A stretch of 64,000 nt of DNA from NCBI RefSeq assembly GCF_964340395.1, contig NC_135561.1:21818486-21882485 (forward strand), written 5' to 3'. The notes under the pieces were generated by a model. That model saw only the letters and a list, made by a program, of their open reading frames with translations. It did no database searches and had not been told where the DNA came from. The first letter of the stretch is position 1; each line of letters begins with the position of its first letter. This document shows positions 45,630 through 58,890 of this stretch, piece after piece. Made by a program: the position numbers and the translations under genes. Source of the stretch: Glandiceps talaboti. Lineage: Eukaryota > Hemichordata > Enteropneusta > Spengelidae.

Positions 45630-48460
45630 GGTTAGTGTCACCGTTAGATGTGATAAATGTTTAGGCTGGCTTCATCTGAAATGTGTTGGAACAACACTGA
45701 AGAAAATAAAAAAAACTTGATAGATATTTCTGTCCTACTTGCATTCAGCGAAAAAGTCCAAAGAAAGTGAACAGGTTAAGAAAAAAATATCGACTTTGGT
45801 GGCAATTTTCTGACATTTTTTGGGAACATTTAACTTAAAGTAAAGCTAGCAAAGTACATTTAACTGGTACACTGAAAACAAGCACAGTACATGATGACAA
45901 AGGTGTTTGTGTAGATAATGTAGTGATAGATAACCAAAGGGAGGAAGGGGAACTAGGCCATCTAGCAGAGAGACTTCTGCTTGGCAAGGATAACATAGAT
46001 GAAATGGGTAATGACAAATTCAGACACCAATATTGTCCCAAGGACTTTGTAATCATATTGCCACAAAGAGAATGGCAGTAGATTAAGACCGGGAAAAGTA
46101 CACAGTCTGATGGAAGGAGAACTTTGAAGAGCAACTATAGAATATTGTTGTATTCTAAGATCAACAAAGTATAGCCTTTAACTTTCTATTATTGCCGAGT
46201 TGTAAGAGAAAATAAAATAAAACGTAACTCTAAATGTTGTTGTATAAGAGCATACTGCACATTCAATGGATGCCAGAAGTTCACAATAACATAGGATGAA
46301 GAGCCATTAGACTCCAGTGATAACATAGAATTCAATGTTAGATGTGATGGTAGGATCAAGCCTGATTATGACAAGTTAAAGGCACGACATATCTGTCAAC
46401 AAGAAAGGTTACATATAGCTAAAAAAGATATCAGATTCCTAAGCTGGAGAAGATAAATTTCAGCAAATTAACGCATGTGACATGCAAAGTCTAAAATTGG
46501 GGAATACTACAGACATTCAGACTGAAAATTTGTACAGACAAAAGACAATCTAATCACAAGAACAAAACAGGGTCACCAAAAGATATTGATCAAGATGTCG
46601 TCAACACCAAACTGATGCAGAAGGCAAATGAGGTTGGGATCAACCTAGCTGGATATATTCAATACCTATATTACATGCCATTTAAATTTACCATCCACAT
46701 GCTACATGGAAAAACAGCTACTCTGGCAGATCGCTAAATCAAGTATACTATACTTCCATGGAACAAGATTAGAAGTCAGTCCATCACCAAATATCAACAT
46801 GCGATTTTGTATTACACCATTGTGTCAAGTTTACAAGCAGGAAAGCCACCACTTCGAATGGCAGATATGGTTACTTCAATTCTACATTTTCTAATGACAC
46901 TTAAAAGGGAGACAAAGGAAGTTTGCTGTGGCTCCAAAGTTCAGTCCTGACAAGTTGAGACTGACCAGTTGAGCAATGATACAGGCTGTACTCTTGGCAT
47001 ATAACACAGAAGACATAAGAGGCTACTGAAAGAAATGTTGGAATAATGTTCACATGAAATGCAGGAAAGAACAGCTGTAACTATCATACATATATGTGCT
47101 GCTCACTTTCACCACGTTATGAGCAGAAACAAAATCAGAAACCTGTCAGAGGCATCTAGATTTCTTTACCTCAAGAATTTATGATTTCATCAAGTCTGCT
47201 AGCTGTTGAAAGCATGGATGAAGAGTATGATGCTGAGGTCGAGGAAGAGTTGTACACTCAACAGTCAAAAGTATGTCACCAGAGAGTACTCACTCTTCAC
47301 AAAACATTTCTGAATCAATATGCAAAGCACGGCAAGAGAAAACATTGTGGGAGGAAGCCATAAGCCAAGCAGGTGGGGTTTCACAATTAAACAATGTTAT
47401 TATACCTGACTTGTTGGCTCACCAAGTCGGGATTGTAGCATTTGATCAGCTAATAGGGGAAAAACCGCCATGGTTAATATAGAGAAGCTGACGATAACCA
47501 ATATAGATGTGAAGATGTTTTAACAATCATGTTCTAGAGATATATTCCATTGTTACCAGTATGGAGCAAGTTGATGTTTGGGAATTTCGTATTATATACT
47601 TTTGATGGTGAAATGCTCATTCAGCCAACAATATCAAGGGTTTCCATTGCGACTGTAGAAAATTGGATGAAGATAGTCAAATACCAAATCCTTTCAAATA
47701 AGGTTAGCCTTCCTCCTGGAAAATTCCTATGTATTATGTACCGATCAATTTCAGCATGACTGACTGAATGTGGACTCTTTGTCCTGCAACAAGGGGAGAA
47801 ATACAGACAATTATTAGAATAATGGTGATGAAATCAACGTGGATGATGCACATGAACAATGGAAGAAACAAGCTACTGATATGAGTATACAATGGAATAT
47901 AGAAAAGCAATGACATTACTACTGCAGGAAACCAAAAGAGATAAAACTACCAAAACATACAGCACAGGTAAAATTGAAAGTTTTAATGTATTTCCAAAAC
48001 AAACTCACTCACTCACTGTAACAGCTTACATGTAAATGGGTCTAACTTCAAGTGAGCTTGTATGCGAAACAGAAAATTTAGTGCACAAATACGACATCAG
48101 TGGGGAAATATACCTTGGGATGGCACTTGGAATGGTGTTGAGATGACCAGTATCTTTCAAGTTGGCAATACATGTATGTTGATGCTACACTATCTCATAC
48201 TGGATAAGTGAAATGGTATACTTCAGTTTTACACTTATCAGCCTGGAACAAGAAACATAGAGCTATTACATCAACTTTCCCTTTTGAGTAAGTGGTTACA
48301 AGGAAGGCTACAGTGGTTACAAAGTCTCCAACTATATACAAACAAGAAGGCAACACACTGAACTGGTGCAGTACTGAGGTAAAGTATGTCGATTATCTAA
48401 TGAGGTGCAACCACAATTTTTGTTCACCACAATAAGTTGATGGTGGGACCACTCCTGTGC
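45630..48460 (+). pseudogene. Decayed coding sequence with a PHD-finger-like start (transposon-type or gene remnant)
   Basis: Coding-like stretches recur in all three plus frames, broken by many stops and shifts. Near 45645 the reading VRCDKCLGWLHLKCVG, then after a frameshift DRYFCPTCIQ, fits the second half of a PHD zinc finger (CxxC, WxHxxC, CxxC). Further stretches are DNVVIDNQREEGELGHLAER (45912-), KTLWEEAISQAGGVSQLNN (47330-), TVENWMKIVKYQILSN (47650-) and an NTCMLMLHYLILDK-type segment (48168-). I do not recognise a named family for the whole. A degraded multi-domain ORF of a mobile element is plausible. Confidence 0.4.
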
Positions 48461-48780
48461 CGTTAATAAGGTGAGAAATATACCAATTCATAACATTGGG
48501 ATCCACATGCACTTAAGTGTATATTTTTATACTTGTTAAAAAGTATGTATTTATGATACATTTATGTCTTTCAGTCTCTGTTCTATTATATATTCATTTG
48601 TCTGGGAACATATAGGTAAATTAATGAGGAACTATGAGAACAGGAATGTGTGTGAAGAACTATGGCTAGACATGACTTACAGTGTGACATGATGTGTTGA
48701 CTTTACTGTGCTAGGTCCACTATTTGGCATGATGCAGTCATTTATCTGTCTGTTTTGCATATTGACTTATTGTAAGTTTT

Positions 48781-49038
48781 CTATATATGTGACCAAGGAT
48801 TCTTTGTTTCTACAATACCCTCACCACAACATTTACACATGACCTTTCCATCTGATGTTGCTGCTATCAATGTGTTTTCAGAGTAGATAATTAACCCTAC
48901 TTCAGAATATTTAAATTGTGTATGATTCTTTTTTTTTTGATGTTTTTTATATTCTTTTATTGCAACAGGTTCTTGTTGTAACCCCCATGATGTTGCCAGT
49001 GGTAAAAGGAACATGATATCCCATAATATCATCATCAT
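48781..49038 (-). pseudogene. YqaJ-like exonuclease fragment
   Basis: On the minus strand, GLIIYSENTLIAATSDGKVM followed by CKCCGEGIVETKNPWSH resembles the core of YqaJ/lambda-exonuclease-type nucleases, where a P-x-x-x-A-S-P-D-G segment is followed by a Cys-rich hairpin and E-x-K. Here the Asp of SDG and the E-x-K (ETK) metal-binding residues are kept. Only about 40 residues are recognisable and a stop follows at once. Such domains occur in invertebrate mobile-element proteins. This is a fragment, not a gene. Confidence 0.5.
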
Positions 49039-50403
49039 TTTTTATAATAAACTAACATTTGTATACCTTTGAGGCTGTTTTTTGTTTCTTAAGTTGATTT
49101 TTCAAAAGTTTACAGTGGACTTTTATACTGGTCTTTTGTGTTTTGATGAATGTACAAGATTCGTTGGTTATTTCAATACATTCAACATTTTCTTTTCAAA
49201 ATTTTGAAATGATACCTCAGGTTCATTACTTTTTAATTGTGCAAAGTCACTTCTGTTTATATACACACACGGGGAGGAGTTTGTAGACTCTTTGGTGTGC
49301 CAGTAACTTTTTGAATTTTTATTTGTTTCAAGTAATGTGGTTTGTGGAGTTTAGATGTAGACTTGGGTGATTGGTGTCATTGTTGAGGTTTCCAGTACAT
49401 ATGCAGTTATGACCAGAACAACTTCATTGATAGTACAGTGCAGTAAAGCAGCCACACGTTTGCAACTTCCAAGGAGTCTATTAAAAAACAACATGAGCTA
49501 TCTTTACTATGTGCCTTACTATATATGATATAATGACACCATTTCTATTAAAATTGTCTCCATTTGTAAATTGCATTCATGTACTGTAGCTGTATTTAAA
49601 CAGTCTTAGACAAAGAATTAAACAAAATAATGGGAAACAAATGTTGCAAAATTAATATATTCAAGCTAACAATATTGGAATATCTGTGTTCAATTACAAT
49701 ACACTTGTAACAATATGTTACATATTACATAACAAAACCATATGGACAAACCTTATTTTAATGGATTGTTGACTTGACTCTAATATGAGAGTGTCTATCT
49801 TGTGTGTATCCAGTACCCATTTCTTCAAAAACACTGTTTACTGATACTTCTGATAAAGCTGTGTCTGGAATGAAATGAGATAATGCCTATCCTCCAATAC
49901 ACTAGCTCTATCCTGTGATATCTTCTCCAGCAATTTTATTGATTACCAACCACGCTTTGTATTGAGGGTTATTCATACTTATACTTGTTTATGGTGTTAC
50001 CTAGTTTATGTTTCCACTGATGCCATTCTACTATAGGCAAGTTACATGGCAAGACAGAAACACACTCTTACCCTCTTTGGAATGCTCTGGTCATCAGTAC
50101 ACTATTATCACCAGAATGCCTCCCAGTAAGGGCAAAACTGTAGATCTTTGTATGTGCATTCATTGTTGGAATACAGAATCCTGGCAATATAGCTATCGTA
50201 CATGTTGTATGCTTAATTGGAAAATTTATTATATATGAAAATATTTGAAATTAGCCCTTACATGTACATTGTATATACTTAATAATTATGGAAATGAATG
50301 ATTAGGATAATAAACTACATCAACAAGCTTTTATGGACACATAAACTTCTTTACCATCAATGCATGTACTAAATTAAGTGAAATTTATAGCCTGCATTCT
50401 ATT
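49039..50403. other. Non-coding stretch, no gene seen
   Basis: AT-rich unique sequence with no recognisable coding or repeat structure. Confidence 0.4.
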
Positions 50404-51071
50404 AAAGCAAAGCAACAACGCTGTCGAGCAGAAAGGCAGTGGCTGAAAACTGGACTTGAAATTCATAAACAGATATACAACCATGCAAAGAGAACTGTGA
50501 CAAACTTAGTTCATTCAGCAAAGACCAATTTAATTATTACTCTAAACAAATTAGTGAAAGCAGATCAGCAAAGCAACTGTTCAGTATCACAAATCGGTTG
50601 CTTGGGAGTAAGAAAGCTTCTCCCACCCCAACAATATTTCCAGCAATTGAACAACCTGAGCGTTTTGTTGACTTCTTCAATTATAAAGTTAAAGCTATAC
50701 GATCTAATCTTGACACCCAAAATGCCCATCAACCTATGTGTACTGAACATTGCATTCAGGGTCAACCTCTCGGTTGTTTCAAAAATGTTGATGCAGAACT
50801 TGTGAAGAAGGTCATCTTGGGTTCTGTTGCTAAGACATGTGATCTTGATCCTATGCCAACTAACCTGTTAATTGAATGCTTAGATGTCCTGTTACCACAC
50901 ATTACATTAGTTATCAATTATTCTCTTTCATCTGGTACATTTCGATCTATCTTCAAAACTGCTCTTGTAAAACCATTGTTGAAGAAAGCAATGTTGGATT
51001 TTTGGTTTCTGACCATACCTGTAACATACATTGTATTTCTAAAGAAGCCTGAAAACTTCACTGAAACTTAA
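50404..51071 (+). mobile_element. Non-LTR retrotransposon (CR1/jockey-type LINE) ORF2 fragment
   Basis: RCRAERQWLKTGLEIHKQIY opens the linker between endonuclease and RT. After a frame change near 50590, FVDFFNYKVKAIRSNL, VDAELVKKVILGSVAKTCDL, DPMPTNLLIECLDVLLPHIT, INYSLSSGTFRSIFKTALVK and PLLKKAMLD follow in order, as in the N-terminal RT region of CR1- and jockey-group LINEs (LDPxPT, N-x-S-L-x-x-G, P-x-x-x-K). The catalytic RT motifs are missing; the copy ends by about 51070. Confidence 0.85.
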
Positions 51072-51750
51072 AGTTACATCTCAGAAGTAATTCAATACCA
51101 CCTACTTTTTCTAATTCTCTCTCCAGAAACTATTTCCATGGATGACTTATATTGGGATCACAATACATTTTTATCCAATTAGTAAGTTGGGATTTATATG
51201 TATTGCTTTTATATCAGACATTGACATTCCACCTTAATCAATGTTTCCAATCATTGTCTGTCTTGCTATTTTATCTGGACCATTCCACAAAAACTTAGAA
51301 ATTGTTAATATCCTTCAAACCACTGGGTGGGACATCAACCATATTCATCACATATTGATTTCTACTGATAGCCATACTCCGATTTGAATCTTACCAAGCA
51401 TGGTTAGATCTCTACATTTCCTGAAATTTAGACTGCATACCAGTCTTCTATAGACCCTGCCAAATGTAACTCAAGTGCTTTATTTTTGTCATATGATACA
51501 TAAATACCCATACCCACTATTTTGATAGGAACCTCATTGTTTCGCCTTCAGTAAAAACCAATAACCAATGTGATATGATTGTCTGTGGAAGTACGGAAGA
51601 GTGTCAGTCGGTTTGGTGTAGTCACTGTCTAGATAACCAGAATGTGGTTTCTATAACCACACATTGTATAAATGGTAACAATCGATACTGTATAGGAACT
51701 AGACTAGTTTGGTGTGAGTCTTGATATCCAACCTTTTGGTTTGTTTGAAC

Positions 51751-52060
51751 CTACATTGTATGACCTTTGTAAATCACCAAATCAAGACATACCACTTCTG
51801 TTTCTGAGCTGACCAACAAAAATGTTAATGTTGGGTGCATTTCATTTATCTTTTCACTCAGAATATCAGTGAGTTCAGTTTGTGTGCCATGGAATAACAT
51901 GAATATGACATCACTGAAACGTGTCCAAAGTGATATTTTATCCATGTATGTTTCAATAATGCAACGCTCAAGTTTGTAGAATGCGATGTCAGCTATCTCT
52001 GGAGAAGCTGGTGAGCCCATACTACAACCACATGTTTGTTTGTAGACATCTTACAAACAG
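51751..52060 (-). mobile_element. Penelope-like element reverse transcriptase fragment
   Basis: On the minus strand, VYKQTCGCSMGSPASPEIAD is the MGSPxSP motif of Penelope-like and related RTs. It is followed by LWTRFSDVIFMLF, where the usual Y-x-D-D is degraded to F-S-D-V, then HPTLTFLLV and VVCLDLVIYKG (the F-x-S...LD-x-x-x-Y-x segment). Loss of the catalytic pair shows the copy is dead. Confidence 0.7.
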
Positions 52061-52559
52061 AGGCTACGAGAGGAAAACCAACATTTGTATTTTCTCTTGG
52101 ATTTATTTATAATTTACCAAGGTATTGTTTTTGTCTTGAAAATGTTCTTCTATCCATATTGGGAGATTATCCTCAAGACTTTATTTGTTGAAACTATAGT
52201 TTAGTGGTTTGATTGTTCTCTTTTTGGAGGATGTGGTGGCCCTGAAAAGGGCCGTTAGTAATAAAGGGAAGGAGATTTCTAACACTATCAATATAAATAA
52301 GTGTATGTTAGATCAAGTTTGTTAATTAGTGGAAGCATTTTCCAAGGTTGGTTCAAACTTGATTATTTTGTTTGGTAATAATAAATTGGTTTAAAGGTCA
52401 GTTAGCCAAGTGATCAGTCAGCTCCTCGTGGATTTTTTACCAGGTGTCTATCTTAAATAGAAGCATGGATTGTTAACTGCTACTTATTGCTTCTCACACA
52501 GAACAAGTTAGTTATGAACCAGTGACATGTAGGTATAGTTATGAACCACACATCACAAA

Positions 52560-52715
52560 ATTGGTACCCGAGAAAAAAAAATTACATTGCTTGTACATAA
52601 TATAATTTGATGCAGGACTAACAATAGAAAAAAATATTTGCTGTCAGTGATGGGAAAAAAAATTGCTGCCATACCTAACCCCCCCCCCCCCGAAATCAAA
52701 TGGTTCTCCCCTAAG
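52560..52715 (+). repeat. Dispersed poly-C repeat family C, copy 1
   Basis: A-runs after GAGAAAAAAAA and GGGAAAAAAAA, then TGCTG, a C-run of about 12 and GAAATCAAATGGTTCTCC. The same layout occurs at 55930-56120 and, inverted, at 55480-55630. Confidence 0.6.
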
Positions 52716-53596
52716 CATAGCTACATGTGTATTGTATTCTGTCACCATGGTCACAGTGCAGTAGAAACAGCTAAAACTAATTAAAACATTACACATGGAC
52801 TTGATGGTTTTAATGGCTGCAATTGTTTATTTTCTAACGGATCATGATAATCAACATTCGACTTGACTACTTCTAAATCCCATGACTGTGTACATGTGTA
52901 ATTGTTTCTCTTCCATGAAAGTTGTCTGCAGATATGTATCAAGTTAAATGTCATCTCAAGCCTACATCATTTTAGCTGTAAATTATTGAAATCAACTATG
53001 GCGAACAAGTTGATCACATCACATGGTGTATTTTCTGCAATACTGATTATGTGTGCAAGCGTGTGCAATCACTTGTAAAATTGTAATATATGTCAAAAGT
53101 GTGGTTAACGAATGGTACACAACTCAACCCTCTTTACATTTACAAATATTATTTCTCTGTTTTCCAATAGATTTACTGCATTTGTTGTCACGTTTACATG
53201 GTAGCCACTACTTTATATGCAAAATCGAAAGACATACTGAAATTATTTGGACGGATACTTTATGACGGCCTGAAAGCATGTCATGGCATACTTGTACTAA
53301 TACACTATTGAGCATCAAGCTAAGGCTCTTACCGTACTTGTAGACGTTCCAGACAATCTCTATCATTCAAAGGGTTCCAATAAGTACACTATCCTCTCTG
53401 TACTGGCAAAAAGTGGTGTACTACTATGTATGTATAACGCCACGCTTTTTCACAAACAGATTGACCAGCAAATGTGTAGTTGAAGTATTGTCGCTCCCTC
53501 TTGCCTCCACGAATAGTATCACCTATGCACCTAAGACTTCACTCTGTTCTAACTTTGATAATATAAATACATCTAACTGGTCCCTTGGAAACTTTG

Positions 53597-53920
53597 CTAT
53601 ACGTTTAAACGGTATTCCCATACTATGTCGGCACTCAAACTGGTAAAACACTCATCGCTAACTCTACTGCACTCTTGGCTAAATGACCCGGGCCCTTCGT
53701 CTGCTGATAAGTCGTCTGATATTGAAAATAATCTTGCTATTTCTTCTGGGTCGAGTTGGTGGTCTTCGTCTTCGGAATTATCCTCTGCTTCGGTTGAATC
53801 GCCTTGGACAATAGTAGTATTTTCATCTTGGGTCCTGCTTACATGACCGTCATGCAAAGAGCAATAGAGTCGGCCTATTACGACACCACAAGCAAAATAT
53901 ACGTGTGCCAACCTACCCAA
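53597..53920 (-). CDS. Acidic open frame, unrecognised (weak)
   Basis: 107 open codons on the minus strand, with a Ser/Glu/Asp-rich stretch (STEAEDNSEDEDHQLDPEE) that is unusual for random sequence in an AT-rich region. No domain is recognised and no splice partners were found. It may be an exon of an unknown gene, part of a decayed element, or chance; the plus strand is also open here. Confidence 0.15.
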   Translation of the reverse strand: MGRLAHVYFACGVVIGRLYCSLHDGHVSRTQDENTTIVQGDSTEAEDNSEDEDHQLDPEEIARLFSISDDLSADEGPGSFSQECSRVSDECFTSLSADIVWEYRLNV

Positions 53921-54334
53921 CGATCAAATATTAGCAATCGCTCGAATATCTATGCCATTTCCATTCCTCTGACGGTAGTATTCCCTGCTCAGATCACAAA
54001 AAGTGTCGAAATCGGACCTTTTCAAGTTCGAACTGCAATATTCAATTGGACCCTCGTCAACACCACCACATCTGAAATCGCGAGCGATATGAATAATTAC
54101 CCAGAGACACTTGCGTCGACGTACGTAAAAAGGAGCTGTGATAAATTTACTGTAGAACTTGAAAAGTTCCGATTTTGATAGTTTTGGTCATCCGCTATAG
54201 GACTTTTTCAGTCAAAATGAGGTAAACCGACTGAGTAATAGATGTATTGCTAATATTTGCCCACTGGGCGATTTTATTCCTTAGTTACTGACATTTTTAG
54301 TAAGTCCGTGTTTCACGGCTAGCGGCTGGCTCTT

Positions 54335-54500
54335 TGCAGGACGGATGTAGGACAATTGTCAGAATCGAGTCCCGGATTACTGAGCCGTATGCAAGCAGGA
54401 GGAACAATTGTCAGAATCGAGTCCCGCATTACTCCGTATGCAAGCAAGAGGGACAATTGTCAGAATCGAGTTCCGGATTACTCCGTATGCAAGCAGGACT
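54335..54500 (+). repeat. Three tandem copies of a unit of about 50 bp (GTCAGAATCGAGTCCCG)
   Basis: ACAATTGTCAGAATCGAGT followed by CCCG or TCCG, ATTACT and GTATGCAAGCAGGA occurs three times with small indels. A related block sits at 58575-58625. Confidence 0.8.
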
Positions 54501-55139
54501 ACTTGGGAACTTGATCTGCGAATTGGATGTCGATTGCGGTGGGCTAAAGCCTAGGTTTCGGCGATGTCATCCTAACGTGCGTAGTTCCGTGTCTATTTCA
54601 CGATCAATTGGGATTTCTAAGGACATTGTAGTAGGCTACATGTATAATATGAGCTGTGATGAGGTTTTTGTTTACGCTTTGAAATGTTGAGTTGATTTCA
54701 GAAGTTAGTCGGTCACGTTTGAGATCTGGCCGGAATGTGCAGCACGGAACTTCGTTTGGACATGGATGTATGTGAGATATCCATGGTTTGGAGTTGGAGA
54801 AATATCGTAGAAATGGTAAAACTGTTATCAATTTAATTATTTTTATTCATTTTCATCGTAAAATAAGCAGCATCTTTTCGAAAAGAAAAAAATATTAACA
54901 CAAAACGATCAAACATCAAGCCTAGAGTCCTCAAGGTCATTCGCACTTTCGAACTCACTGGTAACGAAAAGTGATACAATGTTCGAACGCGTGTAACTTT
55001 TAACTTACAATGTAGCAAAAGTCGACATAAGGGCCCTTTCTGCCTGCGACGGCCCATATTGAACACATATTGCCTGGCCATGAGGGTTATAGCACCCGTT
55101 TATTACACCCGAGGGACTGTGAGTTACCAGAATCACATG

Positions 55140-55360
55140 CTACTTCCCGAGGCCGAAGGCAAAAAAAACAATATAAAACTGTTCTTTCAATCTGTAATGG
55201 TTGTACATCTGATGGGAAGAAACCAATAACACAGAGTCCATTTGGAAAACAGTGCGAAACATAACCACCTGAACAATATATATGAAAAATATATATCTAT
55301 AAAAAAAATAAAAAATACCTACCCACCTATTCTAAAATTAAAATAGGAACCACACATTTT
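55140..55360 (+). repeat. Dispersed repeat family A, partial copy
   Basis: AAAACTGTTCTTTCAATCTG, TGTACATCTGATGGGAAGAA, CATTTGGAAAACAG and CCTACCCACCTATTCTAAAA occur in the same order as in the copies at 6815 and 62700 (inverted). Confidence 0.75.
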
Positions 55361-55479
55361 TTGTGTGACACGCAAGGACGCCCTCTTTGGTCGCAGTTTC
55401 TTTGCTGCACGACTAGTAAATTAGTTAGCCGTTAGTTGGCGCACTTTTGTGCCGTTTGATCTGTGCCTGTTGTTGTGTT

Positions 55480-55630
55480 AGGGGCGAACCATTTTGATAT
55501 CCTGAGGGGGGGGGGGCTTGGAAGATTTCGAGGGAAAAAAGATGCCAAATGGAGTGGGTGATGGGAAAAAAAGATGGACCACTGCTGCTAGAAAAAAAAT
55601 GTCTTGGCAGGGAAATGATGCACAAGTTCG
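55480..55630 (-). repeat. Dispersed poly-C repeat family C, inverted copy
   Basis: ACCATTTTGATATCCTGAGG, a G-run and CTTGGAAGATT are the inverse of the end of the copy at 55930-56120. A-runs follow at similar spacing. Confidence 0.65.
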
Positions 55631-55929
55631 AGTGTACTGTTCAACCTGCTAGTACCTCTCCAACCAGGACACTTGTCAAATCATGACAAACATTTTCAAA
55701 CACATGTCAGGGGCCAGTCAGTTTTGTTGGCCTGTGGTACATATATATTTGTTCTTGTCTCTGTTTCTTTCATAACTTTTTAAAAATGTTACTTCATGTA
55801 AGGGTTCAAACATAACTATACATAAAATCATACAAATATATAGATATTATTTTATTATAGTGACACAGTTTCACATACAAAAGTATACACGTACATAAAG
55901 AAATTTGTGACAACAAAAGTAGGTGTTCA

Positions 55930-56120
55930 ACATTGATGTAAAAAAAAAAATCCGGATATCTCAAAGAAGGTAAGAAAAAAAGTTGCCAGCATAGGCGAAG
56001 GAGAAAAAAAATAATTCACAGGCAAGTAGGTGTGAAAAAAACATTAATGACTCTCCAGTCTCCACCAATCTTCCAAGCCCCCCCCCCCCCCCCCCCCGAT
56101 ATCAAATGGTCTATCCAACA
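55930..56120 (+). repeat. Dispersed poly-C repeat family C, copy 3
   Basis: A-runs, TTGCCAGCATAGG, AATCTTCCAAG, a C-run of about 19 and GATATCAAATGGTCT. Confidence 0.65.
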
Positions 56121-58736
56121 ATATACTACGCAGAGGGAGAAAGTGAAGAACTTTAGAAGTCATGGAACAATTAGCATGCAAGAAGTCGACAGAGAAATCG
56201 ATAAATTAAGAGCAGCTTCAATCAATTCAACAGCAGCCAATTCAAAATTGACGGACCACCGCACCCTGGGCCATTATACACAACACTGTCCGATCGACCC
56301 AACGCCTGGGGGGGGGGGGGTAAGCCCTCCAATTTTGTATACTTATATGTGTCGCCCTTTGGGTGGGCTTTTCGCCCTTTGGTCTAACATTGGTACTGTG
56401 TTTTTAGAGATAAGGAGTCTAACCTGGTAGGAACCACATAATATATTTTCGACTAGTTCGGAATTTCCGGGAATGTTCCCTCGGAATTTCCCCCAACAAT
56501 TCGCTGGTTGATATTTCCATATCGGTGATTATGTATTTTGGTCTAAAATGGGATCTTCTAAAAACTTGAATGGTCTATTATGGGGTATTGCCTTTCGGTC
56601 AAAATGGGTCTAAAATGGGGTCCGGCGTTGGCAGCATTGGCCGCACGCTCCTATCTACAGACCTGGCCAGTGGTACCCCGGGGACCCAACGTTACCGTAC
56701 ATAGTAGACACCGCGCGCGAGGTTGACATGGACAACCTACGTTGCAGTGATGATAACTTGGTATGGCGAACAGAAAAAAAAGAGGGGATCAAGATGGCCA
56801 TAAGCCTTTCGTAGATACATGATAGATATCGGCCATTCCGGCAAACACGACGCATTGTTGTTCGCAGCTAGACTAGCAGGCAACTGTACCACTAAGTTCT
56901 GCGTCCTATTGATGTCTTTTACATTCCAAATTTGACTTTTAGCCTATAATTTCAATTCACTCCATTTTTTTTACTCTTTAGACACAAACTAGCTTCATAA
57001 AATACTGACGGCCTTTTCGGGGTATACTGAAACCAAAACCCCGACATTTAATTTTGGACCCCCATGATGATGTCGGTTCCAAGTTAATGATGACATTTGA
57101 AACCATTTGTTTTATAATTTTACATGCCAGTAGTATATAATACCTTAAAAAAAATACAATAAATAAACTAAAAGATCGAGATACCCAAATTTAGCCAAAA
57201 GTGATGCTGGTGACTCTAGACACCATTTTTTCATGACACTGCCTTTTCTATGCATGTATTTCTAAACTGTCGGTAGATATGTTTTATGCATGCAGCAGTT
57301 TACACTAATAGTATTTTATTTATTTATTTATTTATTGCATCCCTTTTGTATCAGGGACTCACTAAGATTGTTAGGAGCAGCAGAAACAAAAATTAAAGGT
57401 GATTCAAAATACTCCATACCACAACCTTGAAAAATGTTCTTTATACGTCTCATAACCAGTAAATACACTATTAAAAAGGTGAGTGAAAACATATACAGGA
57501 ACAAACAAAACAAAACAATCCTTTCATTAAGATCTGTCATTGTGTAGAATGGCTTTCACATGTAGTAAAAAAAGTGTTCAAGTGTCTCAGCATCTTTCCG
57601 CAACAAGGACAAGTACAATCATCATTAATTTTCCCATTTTCTCTTTTCATATGCAAGACTGAGAGAATATGATTTCCGTTTACATTTTAATTATGACCCT
57701 TTAAAAATAGTAAATGATTTAAGATACTATTCTGGTTCTGAAGTTGTTTTTTGTCATGTTTTTTTTTTTCATATGAGCTCATCCTTTTTTATATGGTATG
57801 TTTGATTTCAATCTCTGAAAGAGTTTGAATTTGGTCTTTATCAATATTAAGGTCTATTAATACATTATTTACAGTTTACGGCCAATTCCAGGACATTTTT
57901 GTCATATTCAGATTGTTCACTATTACAGTAACAGTATGTACATAGACTTGGTGGAGGGTCTATGGCCATATTGTATGTGTTCTATGATTCTTGCCGCCCG
58001 ATAATAGAGTGTGCCCTCTACGTAGAGAATGGCGCAACGTTTATGTGGTATTTCTAGTACATAATTAAAACGATAAAAGTCAACATCGGTCGAAAACACC
58101 GAGACGGGGAATTTTTAATTCTAAAAATTTCGAAAAAAATAATTGTATTTATTCTTTATACTATAAAAGACATTGTCAATCGCGAATTTTCTACTTTTCT
58201 TGTAATTTTATTTTGATGAACAATTTGCGAATACCGTGCTGTGTTTAATCGTGTAGCCGCAGCAGCTAGCAGTGCTATTTATTACTTCCCGGTTGCTTCG
58301 GCTTTTAAACAGTGTCAGCGTACCATTGATCTTCGACTATTTCGCACGTAATCTGGTAGGTGGTCAACTCTTTACTCTAACGTTTTAAAAGTTAATTTTG
58401 TTTTCAAACGTGAATATGTTATGAAGGTTTACTTCACTACCAATCACGGGGCCACAATAGATCAATAGATACTACATGTACATGTAATGATATGACGCTC
58501 TCGATCTTGTGTAGTCCTTCATATGTTGACGATGTAACAGTAAAGCCCTACGGAATCTGACATTGTCCACAAGGAAAGGGACAATGTCAGAGTCGAGTCC
58601 CGTACTTCGTCAGCAAGCAGGACTATCGCTGTTGACGTCCGTTGCATACGTTCAGACGAGCAATGTCCAGATGTAGAAATGTACATATGAAAGAGGGTAT
58701 TCCCCAGCACATCCGGTTTGTGACGAAGATAAAATC
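56121..58736. other. Non-coding stretch, no gene seen
   Basis: Holds a G-run near 56310, a (TTTA)n block near 57313-57336 and otherwise unique sequence. Confidence 0.4.
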
Positions 58737-58890
58737 ATGGTACATGTACTTGTAGAATAAACTGAACACAGACCCTACACCAAATTACGTGTAGGATCTA
58801 TGGTATAATCAGGGTACATGTACTTGTAATATACACTGAACATAAACCCTACACCAAATTACATGTACATGTAGGATCTATGGTATAATC
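58737..58890 (+). repeat. About 78-bp tandem duplication
   Basis: GGTACATGTACTTGTA...CCCTACACCAAATTAC...GTAGGATCTATGGTATAATC occurs twice in succession, with a GTACATGTAC core. Confidence 0.85.

Noticed and set aside
53413-54178. Plus-strand open frames of 77-124 codons
   Set aside because: No recognisable motifs, no splice partners and a competing minus-strand frame; too weak to call.
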